DNA of 18,303 nt from CAZLNO01 sp964561005. Its GTDB lineage: Bacteria > Pseudomonadota > Alphaproteobacteria > Kiloniellales > Rhodovibrionaceae. The position numbers and the translations under genes were made by a program. The stretch spans positions 1-18,303 of the forward strand of contig CAZLNO010000084.1 of the NCBI GenBank assembly GCA_964561005.1. The letters are read 5' to 3'. Each line of letters opens with the position of its first letter. Position 1 is the first letter of the stretch. The notes below the pieces were generated by a model. That model did not search any database and was not told the DNA's origin. It worked only from the letters and a program-made list of their open reading frames with translations. Below, piece after piece: positions 1-7,622 of this stretch.

Positions 1-1304
1 TACGCCGCCCGCGCGGGGCGCGTGCCGCGTCGTGGGCTGCCGCCCTGACCGGCGCCGTCGGGCCGTCGGCCCCGGCCGCGCGGCGGCTTGCCGCCGGCCG
101 GCTTGCCGGCGGGCTTGCCGGCGGGCTTGCCGCGTCCGCCGCCGGCCCGGCCGCGCTCGGCGTAGCTCGGCTCGTGGTAGGCGTGATCGGTCTCCACCGG
201 CAGCGGCTGGCGGATCGCCGACTCGATGGCGCGGAGCTGGGCAACCTCGTCGCGGTCGCAGAAGGTCACCGCCGTGCCCGCCGCCCCGGCGCGCGCCGTG
301 CGGCCGATGCGGTGGACGTAGCTCTCGGTCTCCTGCGGCAGCTCGAAGTTGATGACGTGGCTGATGCCGTCGACATCCAGGCCGCGCGCGGCGACGTCGG
401 TGGCCACCAGCATCCGCACCCGGCCACGGCGGAAGCTCTCAAGCGTGCGCTCGCGCTGCTTCTGCGACTTGTTGCCGTGCAGCGCGTCGGCGGAGATGCC
501 CGCGCGGCGCAGGTGGTCGCTGAGCTTGTCGGCGCCGTGCTTGGTGCGGGTGAAGATGAGCGCGCGGCTGACCTCGCCGCCGCCCAGCATGTCCTGCAGC
601 AGCAGACGCTTGTTGTCGCGCGCGACGAAGGCGACGCGCTGGTCGATGCGCTCGGCCGTGGTGGCGCGCGGGGCGACCTCGACGCGGACCGGGTCGCTGA
701 GCAGGGTGCCGGCCAGCTTGCGCACCGCCGCGGCCATGGTGGCCGAGAACATCACCGTCTGCCGCGCGTCCGGGCAGAGGGCGGCGATCTTCCGGATGTC
801 GTGGACGAAGCCCATGTCCAGCATGCGGTCGGCCTCGTCGAGGACCAGCGCCTCCACGGAGTCGAGGCGCAGGTGGCCCTGGTTCACCAGGTCCAGCAGC
901 CGGCCCGGCGTGGCGATCAGCACCTCCACGCCGCGCATGAGCGCCTTGACCTGCGGGCCTTGCGGCACGCCGCCGGTGACCGTGGTCTGGCGGAAGGCCA
1001 CATGGCGGCCATAGGTGGCGAAGCTGTCGGCGACCTGGCCGGCCAGCTCGCGCGTGGGCGTCAGCACCAGCACGCGCGGCGCGCGCGGGGTGGCGCGGCG
1101 GGGCGCGGCGGCCAGGCGCTGCAGCAGCGGCAGCGTGAAGGCCGCCGTCTTGCCGGTGCCGGTCTGCGCAATGCCCTGGACATCGCGGCCGTCGAGCAGC
1201 GGCGGCACGGCCTGAGCCTGGATCGGCGTCGGCGTGGTGTAGCCCTCGGCCGTGACGGCGCGAAGGAGGGGCTCGGCGAGCCCGAGGTCGGCGAATGTTG
1301 ACAT
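1..1304 (-). CDS. DEAD-box ATP-dependent RNA helicase (RhlE-like), C-terminus beyond window
   Basis: Superfamily 2 helicase that unwinds or remodels RNA duplexes using ATP. The visible 434 codons, read from the ATG at 1304, carry the family motifs in order: Q motif (TPIQ near residue 24), Walker A AQTGTGKT (K52), PTRELA, TPGRLLDL, DEAD (156-159), SAT (187-189) and HRIGRTAR (331-338). From about residue 370 the protein becomes a Gly/Lys/Arg/Pro-rich tail with tandem G-K-P-A units. Such tails in RhlE/CsdA-type helicases help hold RNA. No stop codon is reached before base 1, so the gene is cut by the window edge. Upstream there is an AGGA about 12 nt before the ATG. infA ends 50 bp upstream on the same strand, so the two are probably co-transcribed. 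The family is certain; the exact subfamily (RhlE versus other) is inference. Confidence 0.95.
   Translation of the reverse strand, partial: MSTFADLGLAEPLLRAVTAEGYTTPTPIQAQAVPPLLDGRDVQGIAQTGTGKTAAFTLPLLQRLAAAPRRATPRAPRVLVLTPTRELAGQVADSFATYGRHVAFRQTTVTGGVPQGPQVKALMRGVEVLIATPGRLLDLVNQGHLRLDSVEALVLDEADRMLDMGFVHDIRKIAALCPDARQTVMFSATMAAAVRKLAGTLLSDPVRVEVAPRATTAERIDQRVAFVARDNKRLLLQDMLGGGEVSRALIFTRTKHGADKLSDHLRRAGISADALHGNKSQKQRERTLESFRRGRVRMLVATDVAARGLDVDGISHVINFELPQETESYVHRIGRTARAGAAGTAVTFCDRDEVAQLRAIESAIRQPLPVETDHAYHEPSYAERGRAGGGRGKPAGKPAGKPAGGKPPRGRGRRPDGAGQGGSPRRGTRPARAA
85..131. repeat. Tandem 12-bp repeat encoding the G-K-P-A helicase tail
   Basis: The octamer GGCTTGCC begins at 85, 100, 112 and 124, giving one 15-bp and two 12-bp periods. 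Read on the minus strand, the 12-bp unit encodes one Lys-Pro-Ala-Gly tetrapeptide. It lies inside the basic C-terminal tail of the DEAD-box helicase and keeps frame. Confidence 0.9.
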
Positions 1305-1354
1305 ATGTTGACGTTTTCCTGTGTCGGGGTGCGTGCGGGATCGGGGGGGCCGGC

Positions 1355-1636
1355 TCAGCGCCGGCGCGGCGGGCGTCGGCCACCGCCGGCGGGACCGCGG
1401 CCGCCGCCGCGCTCGTCCTTGTGGCGGAAGTTGATCCGGCCCTTGGAGAGGTCGTAGGGCGTCATCTCGACGGTCACGCGGTCGCCGGCCAGGATGCGGA
1501 TGCGGAACTTGCGCATCTTGCCCGCGGCGTGGGCGGTAATCTCGTGCCCGTTGTCCAGCGTCACCAGAAAATGCGAATCGGGCAGCACCTTCGACACGAT
1601 ACCGTCGAATTCGATGAGGTCGTCCTTGTTGGCCAT
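1355..1636 (-). CDS. infA: Translation initiation factor IF-1 with Arg/Gly-rich C-terminal tail
   Basis: IF-1 binds the 30S A site with IF-2 and IF-3 during initiation. The 93-residue product matches the family across its whole S1/OB fold: an N-terminal MANKDDLIEFDG, then LDNGHEITAHAAGKMRK and VEMTPYDLSKGRI, all IF-1 hallmarks. Canonical IF-1 is about 72 residues; this one has some 20 extra C-terminal residues, almost all Gly, Arg and Pro, resembling an RNA-binding extension. The start at 1636 is supported by an AAGGAGA Shine-Dalgarno about 7 nt upstream. The stop lies 50 bp before the helicase start, so the two genes probably form an operon. Some proteobacteria carry a second, tailed IF-1 beside the canonical one; whether this is the only copy cannot be told here. 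Confidence 0.96.
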   Translation of the reverse strand: MANKDDLIEFDGIVSKVLPDSHFLVTLDNGHEITAHAAGKMRKFRIRILAGDRVTVEMTPYDLSKGRINFRHKDERGGGRGPAGGGRRPPRRR

Positions 1637-1888
1637 TCAGCGTCTCCTTCTCTCGGCCGGCCCTCGCGCCTCACAGGCGCGCCGGCCTTGTCCGCGTCGC
1701 CGCAAGACTGGGGGAAGCGGGGCGCGACGCGGCGCGACCGGCGCTTCAAGGTTGCGATGATGGGAAAGCAAGGCGGGCAGGCGCGGCGACGCTCGGCACC
1801 GACGGGGGCGCCCGTCCTGCGCGAAGCAAGGCCCTTGCGTGCAAGACTCTCCCACAACCCACGCCTCCGTCTCCGACAGTGGCGCGGC

Positions 1889-1911
1889 GCCGCGCGGCCA
1901 GGCCGCGCGGC
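1889..1911. repeat. Perfect GC palindrome, 11-bp arms
   Basis: GCCGCGCGGCC and its exact reverse complement flank a single A at 1900. As RNA on either strand it would form a 10-bp hairpin with a 3-nt loop. No U-run follows, so it is not a classical intrinsic terminator. It lies between infA and the methyltransferase gene and could act in the infA leader or as a processing/termination signal for the methyltransferase transcript. Confidence 0.7.
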
Positions 1912-1941
1912 AGATCAGCCATGGGAGAAGACCTTCAAAGG

Positions 1942-1959
1942 GGGCCGGATCCCCGGCCC
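1942..1959 (-). terminator. Weak hairpin downstream of the methyltransferase gene
   Basis: GGGCCGG (1942-1948) and CCGGCCC (1953-1959) form a 7-bp stem with a 4-nt loop, 91 bp past the methyltransferase stop. On the minus strand it is followed by a pyrimidine-rich stretch but not a proper U-run, so this is a weak candidate terminator. Confidence 0.35.
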
Positions 1960-2049
1960 GAGGACACACCCAGAGCGAATCGCTGAAGCGAACATGGGGG
2001 TTCCCGCCCGGAAGCGCAAGCGCTTTCCTTGCGCCGGCGTCGGCCCGCC

Positions 2050-2970
2050 TCAGCCTCCCGGTTCCGCGACCACTCGCGCGCCCGCCTCGATCAGCCGGCG
2101 TTCCAGCGCGGCGATGTGCGCCGGGCCGACCTCGCAGCAGCCGCCGACGATCGAGGCCCCGGCGTCCGCCCAGCGGCAGGCGTGTCCGGCATAGGCGGCG
2201 GGGTCCAGGTCGGCGCGGGCGGAGAGCACATCCACGGTGCCGCCCGGCTTCAGGGCCTCGACCGAGGTGAAGCCGTTGGCGTAGCCGCCGAAAGGCACGC
2301 CAAGCTCCGCCAGCACGGGCATGGCCGTCGTCACGGCCTCGGGATACGAGCAGTTGACGAGCACCGCCCGCGCGTCCGCCGCGACGACGGCGCGGGCGGC
2401 CTCGGCCAGCGGTTCACCGGAGCGCAGCCGGGTGCCGTCGCCGTCGTCGACGGTGAAGGCGGTCCACACCGGCCGGCCGCTTTCCGCCGCCGCCGTCGTC
2501 GCGGCCTCGGCCTCGTGGATCGCGGCCATGGTCTCGCAGAGGAAGAGGTCGACGCGCGCCGCCTGCGCGGCCACGATCCGGCGATAGCTGGCCAGGCAGC
2601 TCTCCGGGTCCGGCGCCAGGTCCGGGCGATAGCTCGCCACCAGCGGCGGCAGGCAGCCGGCGATGCGGACGTCCCGCCCGCTCTCCCGCCGCGCTTGGGC
2701 GGCGGCGGTCAGCGCCGCGTCCTGCAAGGCGCCGAACATCTCCGGGTTGCCTTCGCGGGTCAGGCGTTCCGGGGTGACGGAATAGGCGTTGACGGTGATC
2801 ACCCGCGCGCCGGAATCGATGAAGTCGCGATGCGCCGCCGTCACCAGCTCGGGCTCCTCCATCATCACCTGTGCCGACCACAGGGGCCCGGCCGGCCGGC
2901 TGCTGCGCCGGCGCAGCTCCTGCCCCATCCCGCCGTCCAGCAGCACCACCTCGCGTGTCGCCGTGCCCAT
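2050..2970 (-). CDS. Homocysteine S-methyltransferase family protein (MmuM-like)
   Basis: Cobalamin-independent, zinc-dependent transfer of a methyl group to homocysteine, giving methionine; in MmuM-type enzymes the donor is S-methylmethionine or SAM. The 306-residue product is a full-length, stand-alone domain. Evidence: N-terminal VLLDGGMGQELRRR, VITVNAYSVTPERL, and the zinc ligands Cys207 (VNCSYPEAV) and Cys278/Cys279 (IVGGCCEVGPAHI). The ATG at 2970 is chosen because GGGGAGG lies 8 nt upstream; extending further 5' would run into the intergenic region. It is transcribed away from the dapC-like gene with 183 bp between them. No S-methylmethionine permease is visible nearby. The family is secure; the methyl donor is not shown by sequence. 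Confidence 0.92.
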   Translation of the reverse strand: MGTATREVVLLDGGMGQELRRRSSRPAGPLWSAQVMMEEPELVTAAHRDFIDSGARVITVNAYSVTPERLTREGNPEMFGALQDAALTAAAQARRESGRDVRIAGCLPPLVASYRPDLAPDPESCLASYRRIVAAQAARVDLFLCETMAAIHEAEAATTAAAESGRPVWTAFTVDDGDGTRLRSGEPLAEAARAVVAADARAVLVNCSYPEAVTTAMPVLAELGVPFGGYANGFTSVEALKPGGTVDVLSARADLDPAAYAGHACRWADAGASIVGGCCEVGPAHIAALERRLIEAGARVVAEPGG

Positions 2971-3089
2971 GCCGCACACCTCCCCGTGCTTGCCGGTGTT
3001 CCAGAGGCCTGTGTGACGATGCGCGCTGGAAAATACAAGCCCGCGGTCCCTCGCCCCCCGTCCGCAGTCAGACGTGTCGACACGGCCCC

Positions 3090-3118
3090 TTGCCGCGGGA
3101 GTCCGCGACGCGTATGCT
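3090..3118 (+). promoter_or_regulatory. Sigma-70-type promoter for the dapC-ftsK-lolA cluster
   Basis: TTGCCG (3090-3095), 17-bp spacer, TATGCT (3113-3118). The predicted transcription start, 6-8 nt downstream, falls at about 3125, leaving a leader of some 30 nt that contains the GGAG used by the aminotransferase. The 183-bp divergent gap must also hold the methyltransferase promoter, which I could not place. Confidence 0.65.
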
Positions 3119-3153
3119 CCGTTTATGTTTTGTCCCGATATGGAGTCGCGGCG

Positions 3154-4371
3154 ATGACGCAGCCCGTGGTGCCCGAGACGCGCGACATCCAGGCGTTCCA
3201 TCCCTTCCTGCGGCTGAACCGCCTGCTGGACGGGGTGCCCGCCGGCCGCTCGCCGGCGCCGGACGGCGCGCCGATGATGCTGCAGGTGGGCGAGCCGCAG
3301 AACGACCCGCCAGGGTTCATCACCGAGGAATTGGCCGCGGCGGCCGGCGGCTGGAACCGCTATCCGCCGCCGCGCGGGACCCAGGCCTACCGCGAGGCCT
3401 GCGCCGACTGGCTGGCGCGGCGCTATCCCGACGGGGCCGGCCTGATCGACCCCGAGCGCCAGGTGCTGCCGTTGCCGGGCACGCGCGAGGGGCTGTTCTT
3501 CGCGGCATTGGCGAGCGTCGGCCCCGGCCGCGACAAGATCCTGATCCCCAATCCCTTCTACCACGTCTATGCCGGCGCGGCCTGCGCGGCGGGGGCGGAG
3601 CCGGTGTTCGTGCCGGCCACGGCGGCGACCGGCTTCATGCCGGACTTCGCCGGCCTGGACCCGGACATCCTGAACCGCACGGCGCTGGCCTACCTGAACA
3701 GCCCCTCCAACCCGCAGGGCGCGGTGGCCTCGCGCGGCGCGCTGCGCCGGGCGATCGAGGTGGCGCGGCGCCACGATTTCGCCATCGCGCTGGACGAGTG
3801 TTACGCCGAAATCTACGACGACGTGCCGCCGGCGGGTGGGCTGGAGGCGGCGGCGGACCTGGGCGGCGGCCTGGAGAACGTGCTGCTGTTCCACTCGCTG
3901 TCGAAGCGCTCCAGCGCGCCGGGCCTGCGCTGCGGTTTCGTCGCCGGCGACGCGGCGCGCATCGACCGTCTGGACGCGGCGCTGCGCGTCGGCGGCGCCG
4001 GCGTGCCGCTGCCGGTGCTGGCGGCGGGGAGCCGTCTGTGGCGGGAGGAAGAGCACGTGACGGCGAACCGGGCGCGCTACCGCGCCAACTTCGCCGTGGC
4101 GGAAAAGGTCTTCGGCCAGGGCGTGAAGCCGGAAGCGGGCTTCTTCCTGTGGCTGGAGGTCGGCGACGGCGAGGACGCGGCGGTGCGGCTGTGGCGCGAG
4201 GCGGGCATCCGGGTGCTCCCCGGTGCCTACATGAGCCTGGCCGACGACGCCGGCGACAGCCCTGGCGCGCGCTATATTCGGATCGCGCTGGTCTACGACC
4301 CGGCCACCACCGAGACCGCGCTGACCCGGATGGCCGAGGTCCTCGAACCCCGCTCGGCGGCGCGGGCCTGA
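3154..4371 (+). CDS. dapC: Succinyldiaminopimelate transaminase-like PLP aminotransferase (DapC type)
   Basis: Class I/II fold-type I PLP aminotransferase, 405 residues. DapC moves an amino group from glutamate to N-succinyl-2-amino-6-ketopimelate in lysine and peptidoglycan diaminopimelate synthesis. Supporting sequence: LQVGEPQNDPPGFI, NRYPPPRGTQAYREA, IPNPFYHVYAGAA, YLNSPSNPQG, ALDECYAEIYDD, the PLP lysine K251 in SLSKRSSAPGLRCGF, and the C-terminal IRIALV arginine region. NPFYHVYAGAA and the SKRS-PGLR-GF block are typical of the DapC subgroup. The ATG at 3154 has GGAG 8 nt upstream. ftsK starts 45 bp downstream, so co-transcription is likely. The aminotransferase class is certain; the DapC substrate is inferred from subgroup resemblance. 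Confidence 0.88.
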   Translation: MTQPVVPETRDIQAFHPFLRLNRLLDGVPAGRSPAPDGAPMMLQVGEPQNDPPGFITEELAAAAGGWNRYPPPRGTQAYREACADWLARRYPDGAGLIDPERQVLPLPGTREGLFFAALASVGPGRDKILIPNPFYHVYAGAACAAGAEPVFVPATAATGFMPDFAGLDPDILNRTALAYLNSPSNPQGAVASRGALRRAIEVARRHDFAIALDECYAEIYDDVPPAGGLEAAADLGGGLENVLLFHSLSKRSSAPGLRCGFVAGDAARIDRLDAALRVGGAGVPLPVLAAGSRLWREEEHVTANRARYRANFAVAEKVFGQGVKPEAGFFLWLEVGDGEDAAVRLWREAGIRVLPGAYMSLADDAGDSPGARYIRIALVYDPATTETALTRMAEVLEPRSAARA

Positions 4372-4416
4372 ACGCGGGACTTCCGGCAAGGCGGAGACGG
4401 ACGGACGCGAAGGACC

Positions 4417-6861
4417 ATGAGCAGCAGCACCAGCGGCAACGCGAGCCGGCACGGCCCCCTTCCCACGGTCCCGGACGGGCTCAATGCCTTCCTGAGGCGG
4501 CGGCTGCGCGACCTGCGCGCCGGCGTGCCGGGTATGCTGGGGTTCGCGCTGCTGATCGCGCTGGTCACCTACAACCCGGCCGACCCCAGCCTGAATGTCG
4601 CCGCGGACCGGCCGATCAGCAACCTGCTGGGCCGGCCGGGCGCGGTCGTGGCCGACGCCCTCCTGTCGTGGCTGGGCCTGGCGGGCTTCCTGGTGGTGCC
4701 GCTGCTGTTGGCCTGGGCATGGCGGCTGCGCGGCGAGGAGGGCCTGCCCGGGCGCTGGTGGCTGCGGCTGCTGCTGGTGCCGCCGGCCCTGGTGGCGGTG
4801 GCGACGGCCCTGGCCTTCCTGCCGACGCCGGCGAGCTGGACGCTGCGCGGCGAGCTGGGCGGCGCGCTCGGCCTGCTGTCGCTGCGCCACGCCACGGCCG
4901 CGCTGCCCGGCCCCGACGGGGTGCCGGCGGCCGGCGCGCTGGTCCTGGGCCTGGCCGCCGGGCTCTACGCGCTGGCGCTGTCGCCGGCGCAGTGGGCGGC
5001 CATCGGGCGCGGGCTGCTGTGGCTTGGCTATGGGCCCGGCGCCTGGGTCGTGGCGCGGCTGGAGCAGCGCGCGGCCGGCGCGCGCCGGACCGCGAAGCCG
5101 GAAGGCGGCGCCCGCGACCAGCGCAAGGCCAAGCGTCGCGAGCCGCGCCTGACCAGGACCGCCGCGGAGGCGCCGGGCCACGAGGCGGACGAGGCGGCAT
5201 CGTCCCCGGAAAAGCCACCCAGGGCGGCAAAGGGCGCCGACGCCGCCCCCGCCACCGAGGTGGCGCCGCGCGCGACGCGGCCACGCCCCGGCAAGAAGGC
5301 ACGCCAGGACGCCCAGCCCGAGCTGCGCTTCGCCGACGGCGACGCGGACTACGCGGCGCCGCCGCTCAGCCTGCTGACACCGACCGATCCGTCGACCCAG
5401 AACGTCGTCAGCCGCGACGCCCTGGACAAGAACGCGCGGCTGCTGGAGTCGGTGCTGTCCGACTTCGGCGTGAAGGGCGAGATCGTGAAGGTGCGCCCCG
5501 GCCCGGTCATCACCCGCTACGACCTGGAGCCGGCGCCGGGCACGAAGACCAGCCGCGTCATCGGCCTCGCCGACGACATCGCGCGCTCGATGTCCGCCGT
5601 TTCGGTCCGGGTCGCGGTGGTGCCGGGCTCCAGCGAGATCGGCATCGAGCTGCCCAACAAGCAGCGCGAGGTGGTGCTGCTGCGCGAGCTGCTGGCCTCG
5701 CAGGCCTACGAGGCCGCCAAGGGGCGGCTGCCGTTGATCCTCGGCAAGGACATCGCCGGCCATCCCAGCATCGTCGACCTGGCGAAGATGCCGCACCTGC
5801 TGGTCGCCGGCACGACGGGCTCCGGCAAGTCGGTCGCCGTCAACGCCATGCTGCTGTCGCTGCTCTACCGCCTGCCGCCGGAGCAGTGCCGGTTGATCCT
5901 GATCGACCCCAAGATGCTGGAGCTGTCGGTCTACGAGGGCATCCCGCATCTGCTCTCACCGGTGGTCATCGACCCGAAGAAGGCCGTCGTGGCGCTCAAG
6001 TGGACCGTGCGGGAGATGGAGGAGCGCTACCGCAAGATGTCGCGCATGGGCGTGCGCAACATCGACGGCTACAACGCCCGCATCGAGGAGGCGCGGCGCA
6101 ACGGCGAGGTGCTGACCCGCAAGGTGCAGACCGGCTTCGACCCCGACACCGGGCAGCCGATCCACGAGGAGCAGCCCTTCGACCTGGAGCCGCTGCCCAC
6201 CATCGTCGTCGTGGTCGACGAGATGGCCGACCTCATGCTGGTCGCCGGCAAGGAGATCGAGATGGCGGTGCAGCGCCTGGCGCAGATGGCGCGGGCGGCC
6301 GGCATCCACCTGATCATGGCCACGCAGCGGCCCTCGGTCGACGTCATCACCGGCACCATCAAGGCGAATTTCCCCACGCGCATCTCCTTCCACGTCACCT
6401 CCAAGGTCGACAGCCGCACCATCCTGGGCGAGACGGGGGCGGAGCAGCTCCTGGGCCAGGGCGACATGCTCTACATGGCCCATGGGGGCCGGATCATGCG
6501 CGTGCACGGCCCGCTCGTCACCGACGAGGAGGTGGAGAAGGTGGTCGCCCACTTGCAGTCCCTGGGGGCGCCCGACTATGTCGAGGAGGTCACCTCGGAC
6601 GACGAGGAGTCCGGCGGCGTTCAGGACCTGCTGCCCGGCGGCGGGGACGGCGGCGGCGGCGAGGGCGACCTCTACGAGAAGGCCGTGGCGGTGGTCTGCC
6701 AACACAAGAAGGCGTCGACCTCCTTCGTGCAGCGCCAGCTCCAGATCGGCTACAACCGCGCCGCCCGCCTGATCGAGCGCATGGAGGCCGAGGGCGTCGT
6801 CAGCCAGGCCAACCACGTCGGCAAGCGCGAGGTCCTGATCGAAAGCCCGGGCGAGCGCTGA
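4417..6861 (+). CDS. ftsK: DNA translocase FtsK
   Basis: Hexameric septum-anchored DNA pump that clears chromosome termini and activates XerCD at dif during division. The 814 residues show the standard layout. An N-terminal membrane domain has four to five hydrophobic segments (about 39-57, 75-103, 112-134, 171-188). A charged Lys/Ala/Pro linker runs from about 205 to 310. The RecA-like motor carries Walker A GTTGSGKS (465-472, K471) and Walker B with D601-E602 (VVVVDEMADLM). A C-terminal winged-helix gamma domain (about 749-814, with QLQIGYNRAARLIERME) reads polar DNA motifs. The length is usual for alphaproteobacterial FtsK and much shorter than the E. coli protein because the linker is short. 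The Shine-Dalgarno is poor (AAGGA only 2 nt from the ATG), so a nearby start or coupling to the upstream gene is possible. Confidence 0.97.
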   Translation: MSSSTSGNASRHGPLPTVPDGLNAFLRRRLRDLRAGVPGMLGFALLIALVTYNPADPSLNVAADRPISNLLGRPGAVVADALLSWLGLAGFLVVPLLLAWAWRLRGEEGLPGRWWLRLLLVPPALVAVATALAFLPTPASWTLRGELGGALGLLSLRHATAALPGPDGVPAAGALVLGLAAGLYALALSPAQWAAIGRGLLWLGYGPGAWVVARLEQRAAGARRTAKPEGGARDQRKAKRREPRLTRTAAEAPGHEADEAASSPEKPPRAAKGADAAPATEVAPRATRPRPGKKARQDAQPELRFADGDADYAAPPLSLLTPTDPSTQNVVSRDALDKNARLLESVLSDFGVKGEIVKVRPGPVITRYDLEPAPGTKTSRVIGLADDIARSMSAVSVRVAVVPGSSEIGIELPNKQREVVLLRELLASQAYEAAKGRLPLILGKDIAGHPSIVDLAKMPHLLVAGTTGSGKSVAVNAMLLSLLYRLPPEQCRLILIDPKMLELSVYEGIPHLLSPVVIDPKKAVVALKWTVREMEERYRKMSRMGVRNIDGYNARIEEARRNGEVLTRKVQTGFDPDTGQPIHEEQPFDLEPLPTIVVVVDEMADLMLVAGKEIEMAVQRLAQMARAAGIHLIMATQRPSVDVITGTIKANFPTRISFHVTSKVDSRTILGETGAEQLLGQGDMLYMAHGGRIMRVHGPLVTDEEVEKVVAHLQSLGAPDYVEEVTSDDEESGGVQDLLPGGGDGGGGEGDLYEKAVAVVCQHKKASTSFVQRQLQIGYNRAARLIERMEAEGVVSQANHVGKREVLIESPGER

Positions 6862-6883
6862 TTCACACTCCGAAAGGCACGTC

Positions 6884-7570
6884 ATGACCCTGAACCGCCT
6901 GCGTCCCCTGGCCGTGGCCCTCGCGCTGACCCTCGGCCAGGCCGGTCCTGCCGCGCACGCCGCCGATGCGCCCGAGGCCGCCCAGACCGCCCGCCTCACC
7001 CCGGCGGAACACGACACCGTGCAGCGCATCGAGCGCTATCTGAGCGACATCGACACGCTGCGCGCCGACTTTCTCCAGACCTCCTCGAACGGCGCGGTGG
7101 CCGAGGGCCAGGTCTGGGTCGAGCGCCCCGGCAAGCTGCGCTTCGAGTACGCGCCGCCGCACCCCGCGCTGCTGGTGTCCAACGGCAAGCTGCTGCTGTA
7201 CTACGACCGCGAGCTGGAGCAGACGAGCTATGTCCCGGTGTCCGAGACGCCGCTGTGGTTCCTGATCCGCGAGCGCATCGACATCGCCAACGCCGACAAC
7301 TACGCGCTCGCCGGCGTCGAGACCGAGAAGGGCGTGATCCGCGTCCAGGTCGTGCAGAAGGGCAGCCGTCCCGGCCAGCCGGGCTCGCTCACGCTGGTCT
7401 TCCAGGACAAGCCGCTGGCGCTGCGCAAGTGGCGCATCGTCGACCAGCAGGGCATCACCACCGAGGTGGCGCTGATCAACCCCCGCTTCGGCCTCGCCAT
7501 CGACGACGAACGCTTCGACTTCGGCGCCCTCGACCTGCCGAAACCGGGGCGCCAGCAACCGGGCCGGTGA
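6884..7570 (+). CDS. lolA: Outer-membrane lipoprotein carrier protein LolA
   Basis: Periplasmic chaperone that takes mature lipoproteins from the LolCDE transporter across to the outer membrane. The 228-residue product has a signal peptide (hydrophobic core about residues 9-20, AHA cleavage at 24-26). The LolA fold follows, with typical blocks: VQRIERYLSDIDTLRADFLQTS, GQVWVERPGKLRFEY, LVSNGKLLLYYDRELEQTSYVP, and a C-terminal ITTEVALINPRFGLAIDDERFDF. AAAGG lies 6 nt before the ATG. It begins 22 bp after ftsK on the same strand, an arrangement common in Alphaproteobacteria, so it very likely shares the ftsK transcript. Confidence 0.94.
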   Translation: MTLNRLRPLAVALALTLGQAGPAAHAADAPEAAQTARLTPAEHDTVQRIERYLSDIDTLRADFLQTSSNGAVAEGQVWVERPGKLRFEYAPPHPALLVSNGKLLLYYDRELEQTSYVPVSETPLWFLIRERIDIANADNYALAGVETEKGVIRVQVVQKGSRPGQPGSLTLVFQDKPLALRKWRIVDQQGITTEVALINPRFGLAIDDERFDFGALDLPKPGRQQPGR

Positions 7571-7586
7571 CGCCCCGGCGCCACGC

Positions 7587-7615
7587 TTGCCCCGACACCC
7601 GAGGTCGCCTAGCTA
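7587..7615 (+). promoter_or_regulatory. Promoter placing the transcription start at the amidotransferase ATG
   Basis: TTGCCC (7587-7592), 17-bp spacer, TAGCTA (7610-7615). Seven bases separate the -10 from the ATG at 7623, so the expected transcription start is the start codon itself. There is no Shine-Dalgarno at a usable distance, consistent with a leaderless mRNA. Confidence 0.65.
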
Positions 7616-7622
7616 ACGTGTC

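Larger units (their letters stand above)
1637..2049. other. 413-bp gene-free region upstream of infA with several palindromes
   Basis: No convincing coding region is present; the open frames here show no family resemblance or start signal. The stretch contains the presumed infA promoter and leader plus the 3' flank of the methyltransferase gene. It has three palindromes: GCAAGG-C-CCTTGC (1826-1838), an 11-bp-arm GC palindrome (1889-1911), and a 7-bp stem with an ATCC loop (1942-1959). I could not identify a convincing -35/-10 pair on the minus strand. Confidence 0.6.

Noticed and set aside
174..1301. A 375-codon plus-strand frame opposite the RNA helicase
   Set aside because: The minus strand carries all helicase motifs in order; the plus frame is an antisense shadow.
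4271..4281. GCTATATTCGG, identical to the -10 region at 9555-9565, as an internal ftsK promoter
   Set aside because: It encodes the conserved RYIRIA stretch of the aminotransferase and has no -35 partner, so the match is probably coincidental.
2050..5949. A 1299-codon open frame on the minus strand running opposite the aminotransferase and ftsK genes
   Set aside because: Only its last 306 codons are a real gene (methyltransferase, start 2970). The rest is antisense to strongly conserved genes, is Arg/His/Gln-rich, and stays open because high GC makes stops rare.
2871..6887. A 1338-codon plus-strand open frame overlapping the aminotransferase and ftsK
   Set aside because: It is the +1/+2 shadow of two clearly conserved proteins, with Arg/Gly/Pro-rich composition and no domain.
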